Below are positions 46,139 through 57,328 of a stretch of 64,000 nucleotides of DNA, piece after piece (positions within the stretch are counted from its first letter, which is position 1; each line of letters starts with the position of its first letter). Under the pieces are notes generated by a model, which was given only the letters and a program-made list of their open reading frames with translations, was not told where the DNA came from and made no database searches. A program made the translations under genes and the position numbers. Where the stretch lies: NCBI GenBank assembly GCA_930367215.1, contig OV884056.1, positions 317,222,709-317,286,708 of the forward strand. The letters run 5' to 3'. Source of the DNA: Pollenia angustigena (taxonomy: Eukaryota > Arthropoda > Insecta > Diptera > Polleniidae).

Positions 46139-46330
46139 GAAATAAGCTAAGTCCCCAAAAAATAATTTAACGGTTTAGTTTATTGCTACTTCTTGGGGAC
46201 TTCGGGAACGATGCCCCCAAAAACGTGAACGAAGTCCCCAAATATCGTTGTTGTTTTTCCCCATACAGTCGGTTAGGGACTTAGCTCATTTTGGGTTTGG
46301 GGAGTTAGTTCATTGGGAACTCAGTTCATA
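46139..46330. repeat. Small repeat with many AAGTCCCCAA words
   Basis: AAGCTAAGTCCCCAAAA near 46144 and its inverted counterpart TTAGGGACTTAGCT near 46273 bracket a stretch with TTGGGGACTT, GAAGTCCCCAA, TTGGGGAGTTAG and TTGGGAACTCAG. It is probably a small MITE-like element with a repeated motif. Confidence 0.5.
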
Positions 46331-47662
46331 CCGTCAAAGTTTTCCATTAAGATTTTAAGGAGAGACATCAGTTCTCTTAAATAATTGAATTTTTTTTTGA
46401 AAACATGGAATATTGAATTTAAGCCTACGATATGTATAATATGTGCTTAAATAAATATAAATACATTTATAAAAGAAAACTTTAATTCCAAATCTGTACA
46501 AGAAGCTGGAGATCACGTACCTTTAGATTAAATAAGAATAAATAAAGAAAGAGTTTTACGACGTCTGAAATGTAATTCAGATACATTTTTCAAAGTTTGT
46601 GCATGTATGTGAGTCCATGTGGGTGTGTGTAAGTGGAAAAAAGAAGCCATTATTTGTTTCGTACTGTAAAAGTGAAATTGAAACACAAACCAAATAAAAT
46701 AAAATAACGTGTTCATTTTCTTTTCCAATGGAATTATAATAGAATATATCAAGATGATTATCAAGACGATTATGAATGTGCAGATTGCTTAGAAGCTAAT
46801 TTAAAGCGAAACAAGTGGAAGGGCAGGAGTGTGCTATTTTTCTTAAAGAGCTTTCGTTCTTAATAAGGTGTCATATTATTTAGGTGAAAATTATCATAAA
46901 ATTGTCACTTTGTTTTTGTGAACATTGTAACCATAAATAAAGGAATAAACAGCCAACCCACTAAAAATCCTTTTTACATACATTAGATTTACATAATCTA
47001 GATTTTGTTGGTGTTGTTGTTGTCTTGGCAAATGTTGGCAGCGTCTCCAAAAAATCACTTTGAACACCGGATACGGAAAATGACATTTACACACGCGTAT
47101 TTTTTCCATTTTAAGAAAAAGTGTTAAAGCTTAACGGAAAAAGGAACAGCAGCATAAATGAAATTTAAGTATGATTTATTTTAGTAAAACTTTGTTGTCA
47201 AAATTACTGCGCTACTTTTGCTCTGCCACAAATCTTCCCTTTTTTTTATAAAAAAGGCTCTTTTGCAGAATTTTTTTTATGTATTTCGTTTTCGTATTCT
47301 CATTGTGTTAATGTGGGCAGGTTATGAAACGAACAAAAAAAAAAAAAAAAAAAAGTTGTGAACTATAATTTCTCAAGCACAAAATATGAATTTAATTAAC
47401 ATTAATTGCTAACAAAAAGTTGTTTTAGCACCTGAGGCTATTAAATGAAATAACAGCAAAAGGAACAGCACAGATTACAACACCGACATTGAAGAGGCAA
47501 AAGTGTCCAGTTAATTGCCTTTAATTCCCTTTAATGTATATTACAAGGACATCATATCTAGAAGACAGAAAAAGTGATATAGAAATGCTCATTGCCCATA
47601 TTTAAAGAGGATACGTGTGTATTAATTACGAAAAAAAGGCAAAGGCAAATAGAACTTTTTTA
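46331..47662. other. AT-rich DNA, nothing recognised
   Basis: Includes a poly-A run near 47335-47354. No gene was seen. Confidence 0.45.
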
Positions 47663-47699
47663 TAATGGGTGGTCCAACCAAAACGCACGATGTTAATTG

Positions 47700-48865
47700 T
47701 AAATATAGCAAAAGGTTTTTAGCGAATTATCATAAGATTTTTTATAATCATAGAAGGAATTATGACAATTATGTGTGAAACAAACTATCGACAAAATGCT
47801 CGCTACGGCTTCGGTGGCAGACCTCTATCCGATTGTCCATATGACTCTGAGACATAATTAAGGTTCAATGTCGTCAATGTGCTCTTGAATTGTTTTTGGC
47901 TTATTGACGTTTACTTTTTCTTTCATATATATTTAAAGAAAGAAGTCACCAGTCACTTTTGTCTATTCAACTAACCATTCATCGTATTATCCACGTATAT
48001 ACCAACCCTTGCATATGGCTGCGAATCATGGGCGCTAGCCACAAAAAATCGGAGCAGAATTCAGGCGACAGAAATGGAGTACTTAAGACGTATGGCCGGT
48101 AAAATAAGACGAGAGAGAAAACGAAACGACACTATACGAGCCAGCTTAAATACAGAGCCGCTAAACAACAAAATCGAAAAAATAAGCTAAGGTGGTTCGG
48201 ATATATAGCCAGAGAACCGCCTGCCGAAACAAGTGTCAGAAGCAAGACCGAGGGGTACGAGAAGTAGAGGAAGAAGAAGAATAACGTGGCAGGACACTAT
48301 TTACAACATTCTGACAGAACAACGAATCGAGCCTAGAACTGTCAAAACAGCGGCACACGATAGACCGAAGTGGAGAAGTCTTTGCAAAAACCTCTGTACT
48401 GCAAGGTAGAAAGAGGTGAAAGTAAGTTAGTATTTATCGTGTTGACGACGCTTGAAATGGTCAGAAGACTTCAGGTCTTGAGTCAATTGAACCTTGTAAG
48501 CGTGTTGATTCAAATCTTTATTCAAAATTGGCATCAGTGATGTGTAAGATGTTCAATTGTTGGGCACGACGACGAGTCGAGGTTGGCCGCTCGTCTGCCA
48601 CACTATCGCGAACAACAGCAATATTCTTCGCAGAACGAACTGGGCGAGCATTAATAGGTGCTTTCACATTTCCTACAAACCTAGTTTGCTCACATTTTAA
48701 TACAATTCTCCCGATTGCGGACATATTTGGTCGATTATACTGACTAAAAAAAATCCCGAATTGCACGAAATTAATTTTGATTTGAACGCTTATTTTTGTA
48801 AATGGCTCCAGCAATCTTAACTCCCTGCTCAATTGTGTTCCTCTCCATTGTTGAATTTGTCAATT
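47700..48865 (-). pseudogene. Mariner-like transposase, deleted and split by a LINE piece
   Basis: On the minus strand from 48865 the frame shows ERNTIEQ, YNRPNMSAIGRIVLKCEQT, RPVRSAKNIAVVRDSVADE and STRRRAQQL (the helix-turn-helix DNA-binding half). Beyond a frame break comes LNKDLNQHAYKVQLTQDLK near 48450-48540. After the LINE insertion the C-terminal end resumes near 47955 with DFFL, MKEKVNVNKPKTIQEHI and a decayed VCHRSR-like end. The block with the first two catalytic Asp residues is missing. It is related to, but distinct from, the transposase at 8760-10055. Confidence 0.8.
47975..48420 (+). pseudogene. LINE C-terminal piece inside a mariner-like element
   Basis: The plus strand reads TLAYGCESWALATKNRSRIQ, ATEMEYLRRMAGKIRRERKR, NDTIRASLNTEPLNNKIEK and, after a frameshift, LRWFGYIAREPP. 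This is the conserved C-terminal region of RTE/CR1-like LINEs (YGCE.W..., RR.AG...R.D..RN..IR..L). It lacks the RT core, so it is a 5'-truncated insertion. It differs in sequence from the LINEs at 13 and 25 kb. Confidence 0.75.
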
Positions 48866-48963
48866 ACTGAAACAAATAAATCTCAAATTAAGTTGAGCAA
48901 AAACCTTGACGTCAAGGTGTGACTCACAATTAACATCGTGTATTATAATTGGATCACCCTTTA

Positions 48964-49749
48964 TTTTTTTTCCAAAAAAAAAAAAATGTTTTATTTAATG
49001 GAAAATTGCTCCTGGGACAGCAGAGAATAAAAAAATAAAACATATCGCACGAGTCCAACAATAGTGTATTAACTAAACATTTTAATTTTTTAACGACACG
49101 TACCCAACAAAAACTTGGTAATGACTTGCAATTACTGAACAACTTACTTTTCAATGACTACTTCATACCATGTGCATTACACAAGAGTAGTTTAGTGATG
49201 GATGACATATAATTATTATATTAGTACTTGTTTATGAGCTGATTAACAAAATTTATAACTGATTCATAATAAAATGCATCTAATGTTCTATTTAGTCAAA
49301 TCTATGACAGTAGCAGATTATTGAAAGGTACAGTTCCATACAAATTTCATATCGTCGACAATGTCCTATTTCGCCCCTATTTTGTAAATAAAATCTCCAA
49401 TTTGGGAATATTTTTCAGAATTGAAGATTTTTTTAGTTTGTTTTTTCCATTGTTGGATAGTTGTAGTTGCGCGCAGACCTACTAATTGGGTCATGGCTTA
49501 TTTAAATATGGAAAGTAGTAAGAAATGTCAATACAAAAATAAATTAAAAAAATTATAAAAAGAAATCTTAAACTTTGAGATTAAAAACTGAAACTTCTTT
49601 TTAAAAATGCATAAAGAAAGCTAAACTACTTATTTATTGTTCATGATTTATTTATTTACACTTGAATCTGGAAAAAATCTGTTTGAATAAATGCACAATT
49701 GAACAGCGCAGTGTTCGGTTCTTCGCTATAAAACAAAGTTTTTTCAATA
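48964..49749. other. AT-rich DNA, nothing recognised
   Basis: Short low-complexity open frames only. Confidence 0.45.
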
Positions 49750-49920
49750 AGCTAAAGCGTTTTTGAGTTAGGCGAACACAAGTTGTGCAACCTCCTCCAT
49801 TTTCGAAATAACGGTATATCTCGAAAACAAGAGCTTACCTTAAAAAAAAACAGCTAGCACCACTGGATTCAGCTACAGTTTGGCTAAAAAAAGTGTAAAT
49901 TTCGAGCACAGTGCTATTAA
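49750..49920 (+). repeat. Dispersed repeat, partner at 28825-28945
   Basis: GCGTTTTTGAGTTAGGCGAA, GCTAGCACCACTGGATTCAG and CACAGTGCTATTA match the other copy in order and orientation. This copy has about 50 extra bases between the first two blocks. Confidence 0.5.
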
Positions 49921-50026
49921 TCTTTTCCACTTGTTAAAGAAAAAAGCCACCGCAAGAACTCTATGTAAAATGCAACACAGTTGTCAATGAATTCATTTAA
50001 TTCAATAGTGTTTAATTTAGTAGTCA

Positions 50027-52180
50027 TCATTTAAAAAAAAAAAAATCTTTATCTTCAAAATCTTCAAATTTAAAATTCGTACTAACGTACACAGACTTAA
50101 TAAAATTTTCTAATATTTTGAGATATAACCGTTCCATTTCTTCATACATTTTTTGTATCTGTGCACTTGAACTTTCAAAAATTGTATTGACATTATTTAT
50201 AATATGAAGGATATACTTTAAAAAGCATAGATATAACTCGTTTATATCATTTAACTTAGTTTTTATGACCTTGGTGCTATCGATGTGATCTACGTTAGAT
50301 GCAAATGCAAAAAATATTTTAAGTGGCTCATATAACTCTAGGATTCTAACCACAACTGCTTCCAAAGTGAGCCACCTAGTTTGTGCTGGATGCAACATCT
50401 TTCTGGGCTTATATTCTAAAAGCTTAAGCTGGGATCACACGATTGCCGCAATGCACCAATTTTCACACTTTTTAAAACACCAATCGTTTGACTGCACAAC
50501 CTATTGGCTCATGTACCAATCGAGGACAATATTGTGCTTACTTTTACCAATCAAATGCAACTCTGGTGCGGCAATCGTGTGACTGTTTGCGCGTCAATAA
50601 AAATAACAAAAATGCACCAATATTAATTGCCTTCTTGTGCGGCAATCAAACAACACAATACGCGCCAATATTTGCCTTTTTTTTTTAATAAATTTTACGT
50701 TTTTGTGTTTCCTTTAGCAAACGTTAACATTCGAAATTGTTGAACTAATTTTTGGAATTTCATAAATTTTTCTTAAAATATTTCAAATAAAACTATTTAA
50801 CAAAAAATTTTAGAGTACCTATGAAGAAATTTTTCGTTTTTAATGAACATACCAACTAGAACTTCCAAGCAAATAAAAAAGCTACCACAACAGCTGTTTT
50901 CGCAGTTGTCAAGTAAGAACAATCGTGTGACTGAGCTGCGGCAATTATTGTACACATTTCACTTTTTACCAACTAGCGGTAATTAAATTTGTATAAAACA
51001 GGGCAATCGTGTGATTTCAGAATATTTAATTGGTGCAATTTCTTTATTGTGCGTCAATAAAGCACAATCAAAATTGTGTCATATTGGTGCATTTGGGGCA
51101 ATCGTGTGATCCCAGCTTTAGCAATTTTTTGAAATTGTGTGTTTCGCTTAGGGCTATTAGCTACATAAATGTATACCTCACGTACTAAAGATTCAACTTC
51201 AGCAGGAAGTTTAAGGCATGAATGAGACGAACAAAGAGCGATTGAATGACTAACACATTTCATTACAAATAAATTCTGTACTTCATTTATAAAAAGTTTA
51301 GCAACAGAATGGTGTCTTCCAGTCATATTTGGGGCACCATCTGCTGCGAAACCTATCATATTACACTTATACGGTATGTTATGTTGCAGAAAGTAATTAA
51401 TAATACACATAAACAAGCTGGAATCATCGCAATTTTCTGTTTCAATTAAGCTAAAGAAAACATCTTTTATAGAGTTATCAACAGAAACTCGGGCTATCAA
51501 GCAAAGTGATTTTTTATTCGCTATATCGGTAGATTCATCTATGCATAAAGAAAACTTCTGCTGCTGTAGTATGCCGCAAACAAAATCAAACTGAGTGCGG
51601 CCCAAAATATTTTTGACGAGACATGTTGTTTTTGTTCTTCCACAAGAAATTTTTGGGGTTATTTTAGAATCAGGTATTGATTGTTTTTAAAAGAGGGACA
51701 AGTGGTCCATACAGGCAAAAGGCAAATTATGTTCAGCTATAAAAGCACTTAACTGAACTTCTAAATTATGTACGCACCTTACATCACTGGTGTTTTTGCG
51801 AAATTCATCGTCTATTGTACTTTGGTGGTTACCAATACAATTTGCCTTTTCCTTGTGTCTTTTCGTATTTTGGTGTTTTATCAAGTCGGATTTACCGCCC
51901 GTTCCTTTCAAGCTGACGTTACAAATTTTACAATATACATACATATATAGTTCATATTCACCTGACGAATCCTTTACTTTTGTTAGCCACTTGCAAAAAA
52001 CATGAAACCACGATGCATTTATTCTGCGATTTGTGGCATTTTCCACCTGCAACAAAAAAATAATATAAAATATGAAGTCTTATAGCAAAAATAAAATTTG
52101 TGACCACATTATCTTCAACCACAATAACGCCGTTTCCAACTTCACAGGAATTGTTGGTGTTGTCTCCATTTAAAACAGGA
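50027..52180 (-). pseudogene. hAT transposase with BED finger, interrupted
   Basis: The gene once encoded a cut-and-paste transposase. On the minus strand, 52055-51687 carries FCKWLTKV and a finger CKICNV...HQNTKRH (C-x2-C, H-x5-H), then a segment with LSAFIAEHNLPFACMDHLS. The frame 51605-51054 has FSLCIDESTD (first catalytic Asp, residue 23), FAADGAPNMTGRHHSV (second, residue 89) and MKCVSHSIALCSS (C/H motif). A MITE then interrupts. 50398-50027 resumes with HPAQTRWLTLEAVVVRILEL. A short intron may lie just upstream of the finger: TTTTTTTGTTGCAG at about 52040-52053 looks like an acceptor, with a more upstream in-frame stretch near 52110-52180. The C-terminal dimerisation region is missing. 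Confidence 0.85.
50427..51117. mobile_element. PIF/Harbinger-type MITE with CAATCGTGTGA motifs
   Basis: AGCTGGGATCACACGATTGC at both ends (inverted) continues to GCACCAAT, about 35 bp. TTA flanks both sides (50424-50426 and 51118-51120), the PIF/Harbinger duplication. The word GGCAATCGTGTGA or its complement occurs about six times inside, and GCACCAAT and GCGTCAATAAA also repeat. It interrupts the hAT transposase reading frame between IAK and LLEYKP, which fixes its boundaries. Confidence 0.88.
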
Positions 52181-52599
52181 ATGCGTAGAAAAATTTGTTA
52201 TCAACTAAACAAATACACACACATATTTGTACATACATATGTATGTATTACAAATTACCTTTTATTTTTATTTATTTCTTTTTTGCACGCCAATGCTACA
52301 AGACCAAGTCTCTTTAACAGCATTGGGAAAATATTGTTAATAAATACATATTTACATACATAGTTTCAATTAAATAAAAAATAAAATATAATTATAGAGA
52401 ATAAATTAAACAATTAATGACAGAAATAACAATTCAAATTTTTAACAAAAAATAAATTTAAATTTGAGCAATTGTAACAGGCATATTTATCATTTGTTAT
52501 GCTAATTTTAAATGTTTGTTTTATCAATTTTTACACAGTATTACTATAAAATCATAGAAAGTGTCAATTAAGTTTAATATTTAAATAAAATAAAATTAA
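52181..52599. other. AT-rich stretch between transposase and LINE
   Basis: Mostly A/T-rich with ACATACATATGTATGTATT near 52230 and AATAAA words. It probably contains the LINE 3' UTR and hAT 5' sequence; I could not place the junction. Confidence 0.4.
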
Positions 52600-54345
52600 A
52601 TCATCTTTGTTTCGAATAATACTTGAAAATCTCACATTTAAAGTGCTTTGCATTGCTTGTTGTTTGAAAGTTATGAGGTAAATGGTTTCAGAGACTAATT
52701 GTGTGAATTAAAAAGTGTTTCTTAGATTGCTCGCGATGTTGGATACTGGTTATCTTTTTCCCCCTATTTGATCTAAAGAAATTTAGTTTACGATACAAGT
52801 AGTTAGGCTGCTTTGTGTATATAATCTTGTGTAGTAAAATTAACGAACGGCACTTTAACAGGTTATCAAATGATATATTGTATATTATCTTTGAATAGCG
52901 TGAGATTCTAGAAAAACGTTTCAATCCAAAAACATATCTGACAATATTGTTATATGTTACATTTAGTTTTCTCTTACTTGACGAATCACAGTTTGTGAAA
53001 AGTTCACATCCATAAATTAGTGTTGGCAGTAGGTAAGATTTTGCTAGTAACATTCTAATTTTTAAGGGCGTATAATGCTGACTGATCCACAAATTACGTA
53101 ACATTGCAAATGTTCTACCACAGATTGCATTTATGTGGTCTGACCAATTTAGTTTTTTATTAAAGATTATTCCTAGGTTCTTAGCAGTTTCAACTAATTC
53201 AATTGTTGTATTATTAATCCTTATTGGTGGTATTAAAGAAGGAAACCGTTTTGGTTTTCCTATTATTATCGCATAAGACTTTCTGGCATTTAAACAAAGT
53301 CCATTTCTTGTCTCCCATTGGTTAATCCTGTCCAGATCTTCGTTTAAATTACTAATACAGTCGATTACTCTAGATGGCTCGCAGCTGATGTAAAGCTGTA
53401 CATCGTCTGCATACATTTGGATTCCACAATGTAGAAGTTGGGAAGGTAAGTCATTTGAATACATGGCATATAGAAGAGGGCCAAGTATGGATCCCTGGGT
53501 ACACCTCTAGAAACTGCTTAACAATTAGATTTTTTAGAACCATGGCAAACTGACTGCGATCTATTACACAAATAAGACGACATTAGTTTTACTGCTGTTG
53601 ATGAAAACCTTAACATATGCTTGAGTTTAAGGCATAAAATCGAATGTTCTACGGTGTCAAACGCCTTAGAATGGTCTAGTAACACTAAGAAATAAATATT
53701 GTTATCATCCATTTGGCATCTTAATTCCTCCGATACATCAATAAGCGCCGTAAGACAACTGTGCTTAGGTCTAAAACCTGATTGTCGCTCAGTAAGTAAT
53801 GAATTTTCATAAAGGTATTTGCACATTTGTTTTTGAAGCAAACGCTCAAAGACCTTTGACAAAAAAGGTAAAATGGCAATTGGACGATAGTCCTTATCTG
53901 ATTTTGGTATCGGTACAATCTTGGCATGTTTCCACATAGACGGGTAACAGGATGTTGTTATTATTGTGTTAAAAAGGTAAGTGACATGTGGTAAGATATA
54001 CGGCAAAATAAGTTTTAAGAATTTTGGATGGATTCCATCATGTCCCACAGATTCAGATTTGACATTCAAAAAAGACTCCAGAACATCTTCCTGAGTAAAA
54101 CGAATAAAATCAAAGCATATGTTGACATGAATGTTATCGTTAATATTGTTGGTGTAGTTATTGGTACTTTCGCTAAAGAGATTATTGTAAAAATTTAAAT
54201 CTGCTTCAGGCGTAGGTATATTTGTAAAAGTTGAGTTTAATTTATTAACATCAAGAGTGCTATCTATGTGACCATTGTTTGCACAATGTAAATTACCCAT
54301 ATTCCGAACATCCTTCCATTTCTTTTTCTTATTAAAAATTTGTCT
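52600..54345 (-). pseudogene. Jockey/CR1-like LINE reverse transcriptase, 5'-truncated
   Basis: On the minus strand the first frame (54300-53518) has SESVGHDGIHPKFLK, WKHAKIVPIPKS, YRPIAILPFLSKVFERL, RQSGFRPKHSCLTAL and motif A LVLLDHSKAFDTVEH. A stop and frameshift near 53518-53470 fall on the motif B region (QGSILGPLLYAMY). The second frame (53464-52688) starts with IQMYADDVQLY (motif C, YADD at 18-21) and continues with LGIIFNKKLNWSDHI and a C-terminal TLIYGCELF. It stops at a TGA where relatives have Trp, and the tail continues beyond it (NHLPHNFQ) to about 52600. The endonuclease region is absent. It sits inside the hAT element's 5' region. Confidence 0.88.
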
Positions 54346-54820
54346 ATTATAGGCTTTGGCAAAATATTTCTTTTAAACAAATAATTTTGTAAATCATTTG
54401 TCTTCACAAATTAATAAGCGGCAAACCAAGGTTGTATTTTTAGTTATATTTTTTGTGCTAAAAAACGCTATGTTGCGTTTCTGTGTAAACGTTAAATATT
54501 AGCAAATGGCAATCCTCTACAAAACGTTATTTTCTTATTGAGCTAACATAGGTAAATAAATTAAATAAATACAATAAATACAAAAAAAGGATTTAAGCAA
54601 CTTATCTCAAAAAATCTTTATTTTGGAAAAAAGATCTTCAAATCTTATTTTTAATAAAAAATCTTCAAAAAAAAAGGTAAAATCTTCATTCTGGCATCGC
54701 TGATCGGTATCGTATCGGCAAAAAGGCGTATCGTTACATCACTAGTTGTAATAAATAGTTTTTCATCCACACTTGGATCCATTTCTGCCAAAGCGCCAGA
54801 CTTTATGAACACAGTGCGGT

Positions 54821-55727
54821 TTTTATACCCTCCACCACAATTAGTTGTGAAGAGGATATACTGAGTTTGTCATTCCGTGTGAAACTTTTTTATTATTAAT
54901 CTCAGACCCCATAAATGGTGGAATAATGCACAGAATGATATAAGATTTTGCAAAAATTCGTTTTATTCGACTGGAAATCACCCTGCAAAATTTCGTAAAG
55001 ATCCGTCCATAATTTACCCTAGGCCCCATATTAGCCCTACTCCCGGAAAACAGTATAGTACGCCTAAAACCCCAACTAACCATGCGTTCATAACAAATTT
55101 TGGCTCGTCACAGTTTGATAGGACTGGAAATAACATTATGAAGTTTCGTGAAGATCGGTCCATAATTTACCCTAGGCCCCATATAAAGCCCACTCTGGTA
55201 AAATAATTTCAATGCGCCTAAAACCGTAGCAGATATAGATATTGCGGTAAACTCTCTTCCAGCTTAGCTTCATATGGCCAGAAAAAGTTTTATGCAATTT
55301 TATGATATACGGCCCATAATTTACCATAGATCCCATTTTAGCAGCCTTCTGAAATTCACTGCAAACGCTTAAACTAATTGCACCGCTGTATTGAAATATA
55401 TATTTTTTAATACCAGAAATCACTCTGCAGAATTTTGGGATGATTGGGTTCATAGCTTACCATGGCTCTAATATAAATTTAACGTTAAGAATCATGATAT
55501 TTCACTCAAGCTATTTAAAATTGGTACAAAAAAGCATTAAACTTTCTAATTGTCGGTCAATAATTTATTATAGGACTAAACCGCAACCAATTTTAATGCA
55601 GATGTCTGTTTTTATAAAGATAATAATAATAAATAGATATCATACATATATTACTCCTAAAACATTCGAACTGTCGGTGGAGGGTATCAAAGATTCGCTA
55701 TTGCCGAATATAGCACTCTAACTTGTT
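54821..55727 (+). mobile_element. DINE-1-like (Helentron) element, full-length candidate
   Basis: It starts with TATACCCTCCACCACAATTA and ends with GGTGGAGGGTAT, a GATTCGCTATTGCCGAATAT hairpin and GCACTCTAACTTGTTTT. The 3' end matches the one at 1836-1915. CCATAATTTACC(C/A)TAG(G/A)-(C/T)CCC and (C/T)CGTGAAGATCGGTCCAT-like blocks are repeated three to four times (55000-55030, 55140-55200, 55310-55340), about 150 bp apart. It is about 907 bp and non-coding. Confidence 0.7.
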
Positions 55728-55830
55728 TTTTATTGCTTTACTTAGAAATTCACAGTTGCCTCTCTTGGTAGTGAGTAGATTTGAGAAGATTTTGTTGAAA
55801 TCTAGTCACGAAGTAGATTTCGGCTCAGTT

Positions 55831-56659
55831 CAGGGTTGTCAGATTTTTTTGAGCTTCATCGCCAAACCGGATGCCAGGAATCGCCAAACGTCAATTTTGT
55901 CCAGTTTTCGAAAACTTTTGTTTTGTTAAATTAAAAACTGAGAAAAAATAAAAAAAATGTCGCCGAAAGTAGATTTTGTTTAGTATCTGTTATTTTTTTT
56001 TTTTTAAATAACATAAAATTGAGATCATTAAAATTAAGCACACAAGTCTACAAGATCGTACACTTCAGGCTCGTAAGAATTAAACAGTGTTTAAAAAACT
56101 GCAGTAAAAGTTGAAAAACTGCCATTTCCTCAACTTCTTCATTTGTCATTGGCTAAAAAAACTTTTTCTTTTACTTCTAATTCATTAACTGTAAATAGTC
56201 GCTGTCAAACCAAATCAAAAAGCGAAAAATTGTAGACAAATTTTCGTTTGTTGTTCGACAGTTTTTGGTTTCGACTGCAGTTTTTTTAACATTGAAATTA
56301 AATAGTGCCTGAATATAAAATTCACATAAAATGATAATAAAACAAAAATCATGTGAAAAAAATTAGCCAGATTTTTTTTAATTAGTAATGATAACAAAAA
56401 ATGACAAACGGTTAAAAAAATCTATAAGTATGTATATTTAGCTGGAGAAACCTTACTCCGCCTATGTAAATCAAAATGCAAATTTTTTATTTCAAAATCG
56501 CTGAAATAATATAAATGGTAAAAATAGCCAAGTAAATCGCCAGTTATGTATATCAAAAATCGCCACAAAAGTCGCCAGTCGCCAAATGGAAAATGCGATC
56601 GCCAAACACGTTTCAAAATCGCCACATTTGGCGAGAAATCGCCGTATCTGACAGCCCTG
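55831..56659. mobile_element. hAT-type MITE with a TCGCCA array
   Basis: CAGGGTTGTCAGAT at the left and, on the minus strand, CAGGGCTGTCAGATACGGCG at the right form hAT-like terminal repeats. The word TCGCCA (often AATCGCCA or TCGCCAAA) recurs about ten times, clustered at 55855-55890 and 56535-56645, i.e. just inside both ends. The middle is AT-rich and non-coding. The flanking 8-mers do not match well. Confidence 0.75.
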
Positions 56660-56954
56660 CCCTAATTGTGTAAAACGCAACGCCAAAAAATTATATTGAA
56701 AGCAAAAACAAAGTAAAAAATATTTTATAATTTTGTTGTTTCTTTCTACAGAAATTTACTAACTAATATATCCACCCAAAAGTCGTCAATAATCTGCTTA
56801 AGCATTTAACAGGCTTTTCGTTGATTTTTGACAGTAGCTTAAGCTAGCACAGGCATATTACAGTTATGCCCTTAACCTGATAACAAAATTGTGTCTATGA
56901 TTGCTCATTGGTACCAAATACGGTACAATCTTGAAAATTTGCCTGTTTATATTG
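56660..56954. other. AT-rich spacer
   Basis: No gene or terminal repeat was recognised; some of it may belong to the DINE-like end that follows. Confidence 0.4.
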
Positions 56955-57005
56955 TGGTGTAGTGTATTAAATGGTCGAGCTTGGCCGACTTTACTTTCTT
57001 ACTTA
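56955..57005 (+). mobile_element. DINE-1-like 3' end
   Basis: GTGGTGTAGTGTATTAAATG, then a GGTCGAGCTTGGCCGACTTT hairpin and ACTTTCTTACTT, is the same 3' end type as at 33477 and (minus strand) 37398. Only the end is recognisable. Confidence 0.55.
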
Positions 57006-57328
57006 TACTTTTGTAGATAGATACTAGGGAATGGTAAATCGAATTCGATTCCAATCAAAAATCGATTTTGTGGTAAAAAAAATCGACTCTTTGCAATCGA
57101 ATTTACGTATGCGATTTATACTGAAATCGATTATTGGGCGTTTAAAATCGATTTATTTATTCTTATCAAAATTTTGGCAATTTTTAATTTTAATCTTAAT
57201 TAAATCGATAAATTATGGGAATACACAATAAAACTTTATCTTTTCTGCGTACATACGTCTGTAGGTATGCTTATGCAGTTTTCGAAGGTAACGTTGTAGT
57301 TTTACGTATTTATCTATTAGTACCCCTG

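Larger units (their letters stand above)
47665..48961 (-). mobile_element. Second mariner-like DNA transposon, defective
   Basis: TA dinucleotides at 47663-47664 and 48962-48963 flank inverted ends: A(T/A)GGGTG(G/A)TCCAA at the tips and CACGATGTTAATTGT at the inner part of both arms, about 36 bp in all. It contains a broken mariner-type transposase on the minus strand and an inserted LINE piece at about 47975-48420. The ends differ from those of the 8.7-kb element, so this is another family. Confidence 0.8.
50027..54703 (-). mobile_element. hAT-type transposon, broken by a MITE and a LINE
   Basis: The 5' end is at 54703: on the minus strand CAGCGATGCCAGAATGAAGA starts a hAT-type terminus, followed by repeated GAAGATTTT or AAGATCTTT words to about 54600. 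Similar words (GAAGATTTTGAAGAT) occur at the other end, near 50035-50075, beside the transposase C-terminus, but the 3' terminal repeat is lost. Between these lie the Jockey/CR1-like LINE (about 52600-54345), the transposase exons and a PIF-type MITE (50427-51117). Joining the two ends into one element is inference from their shared motif. Confidence 0.6.
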
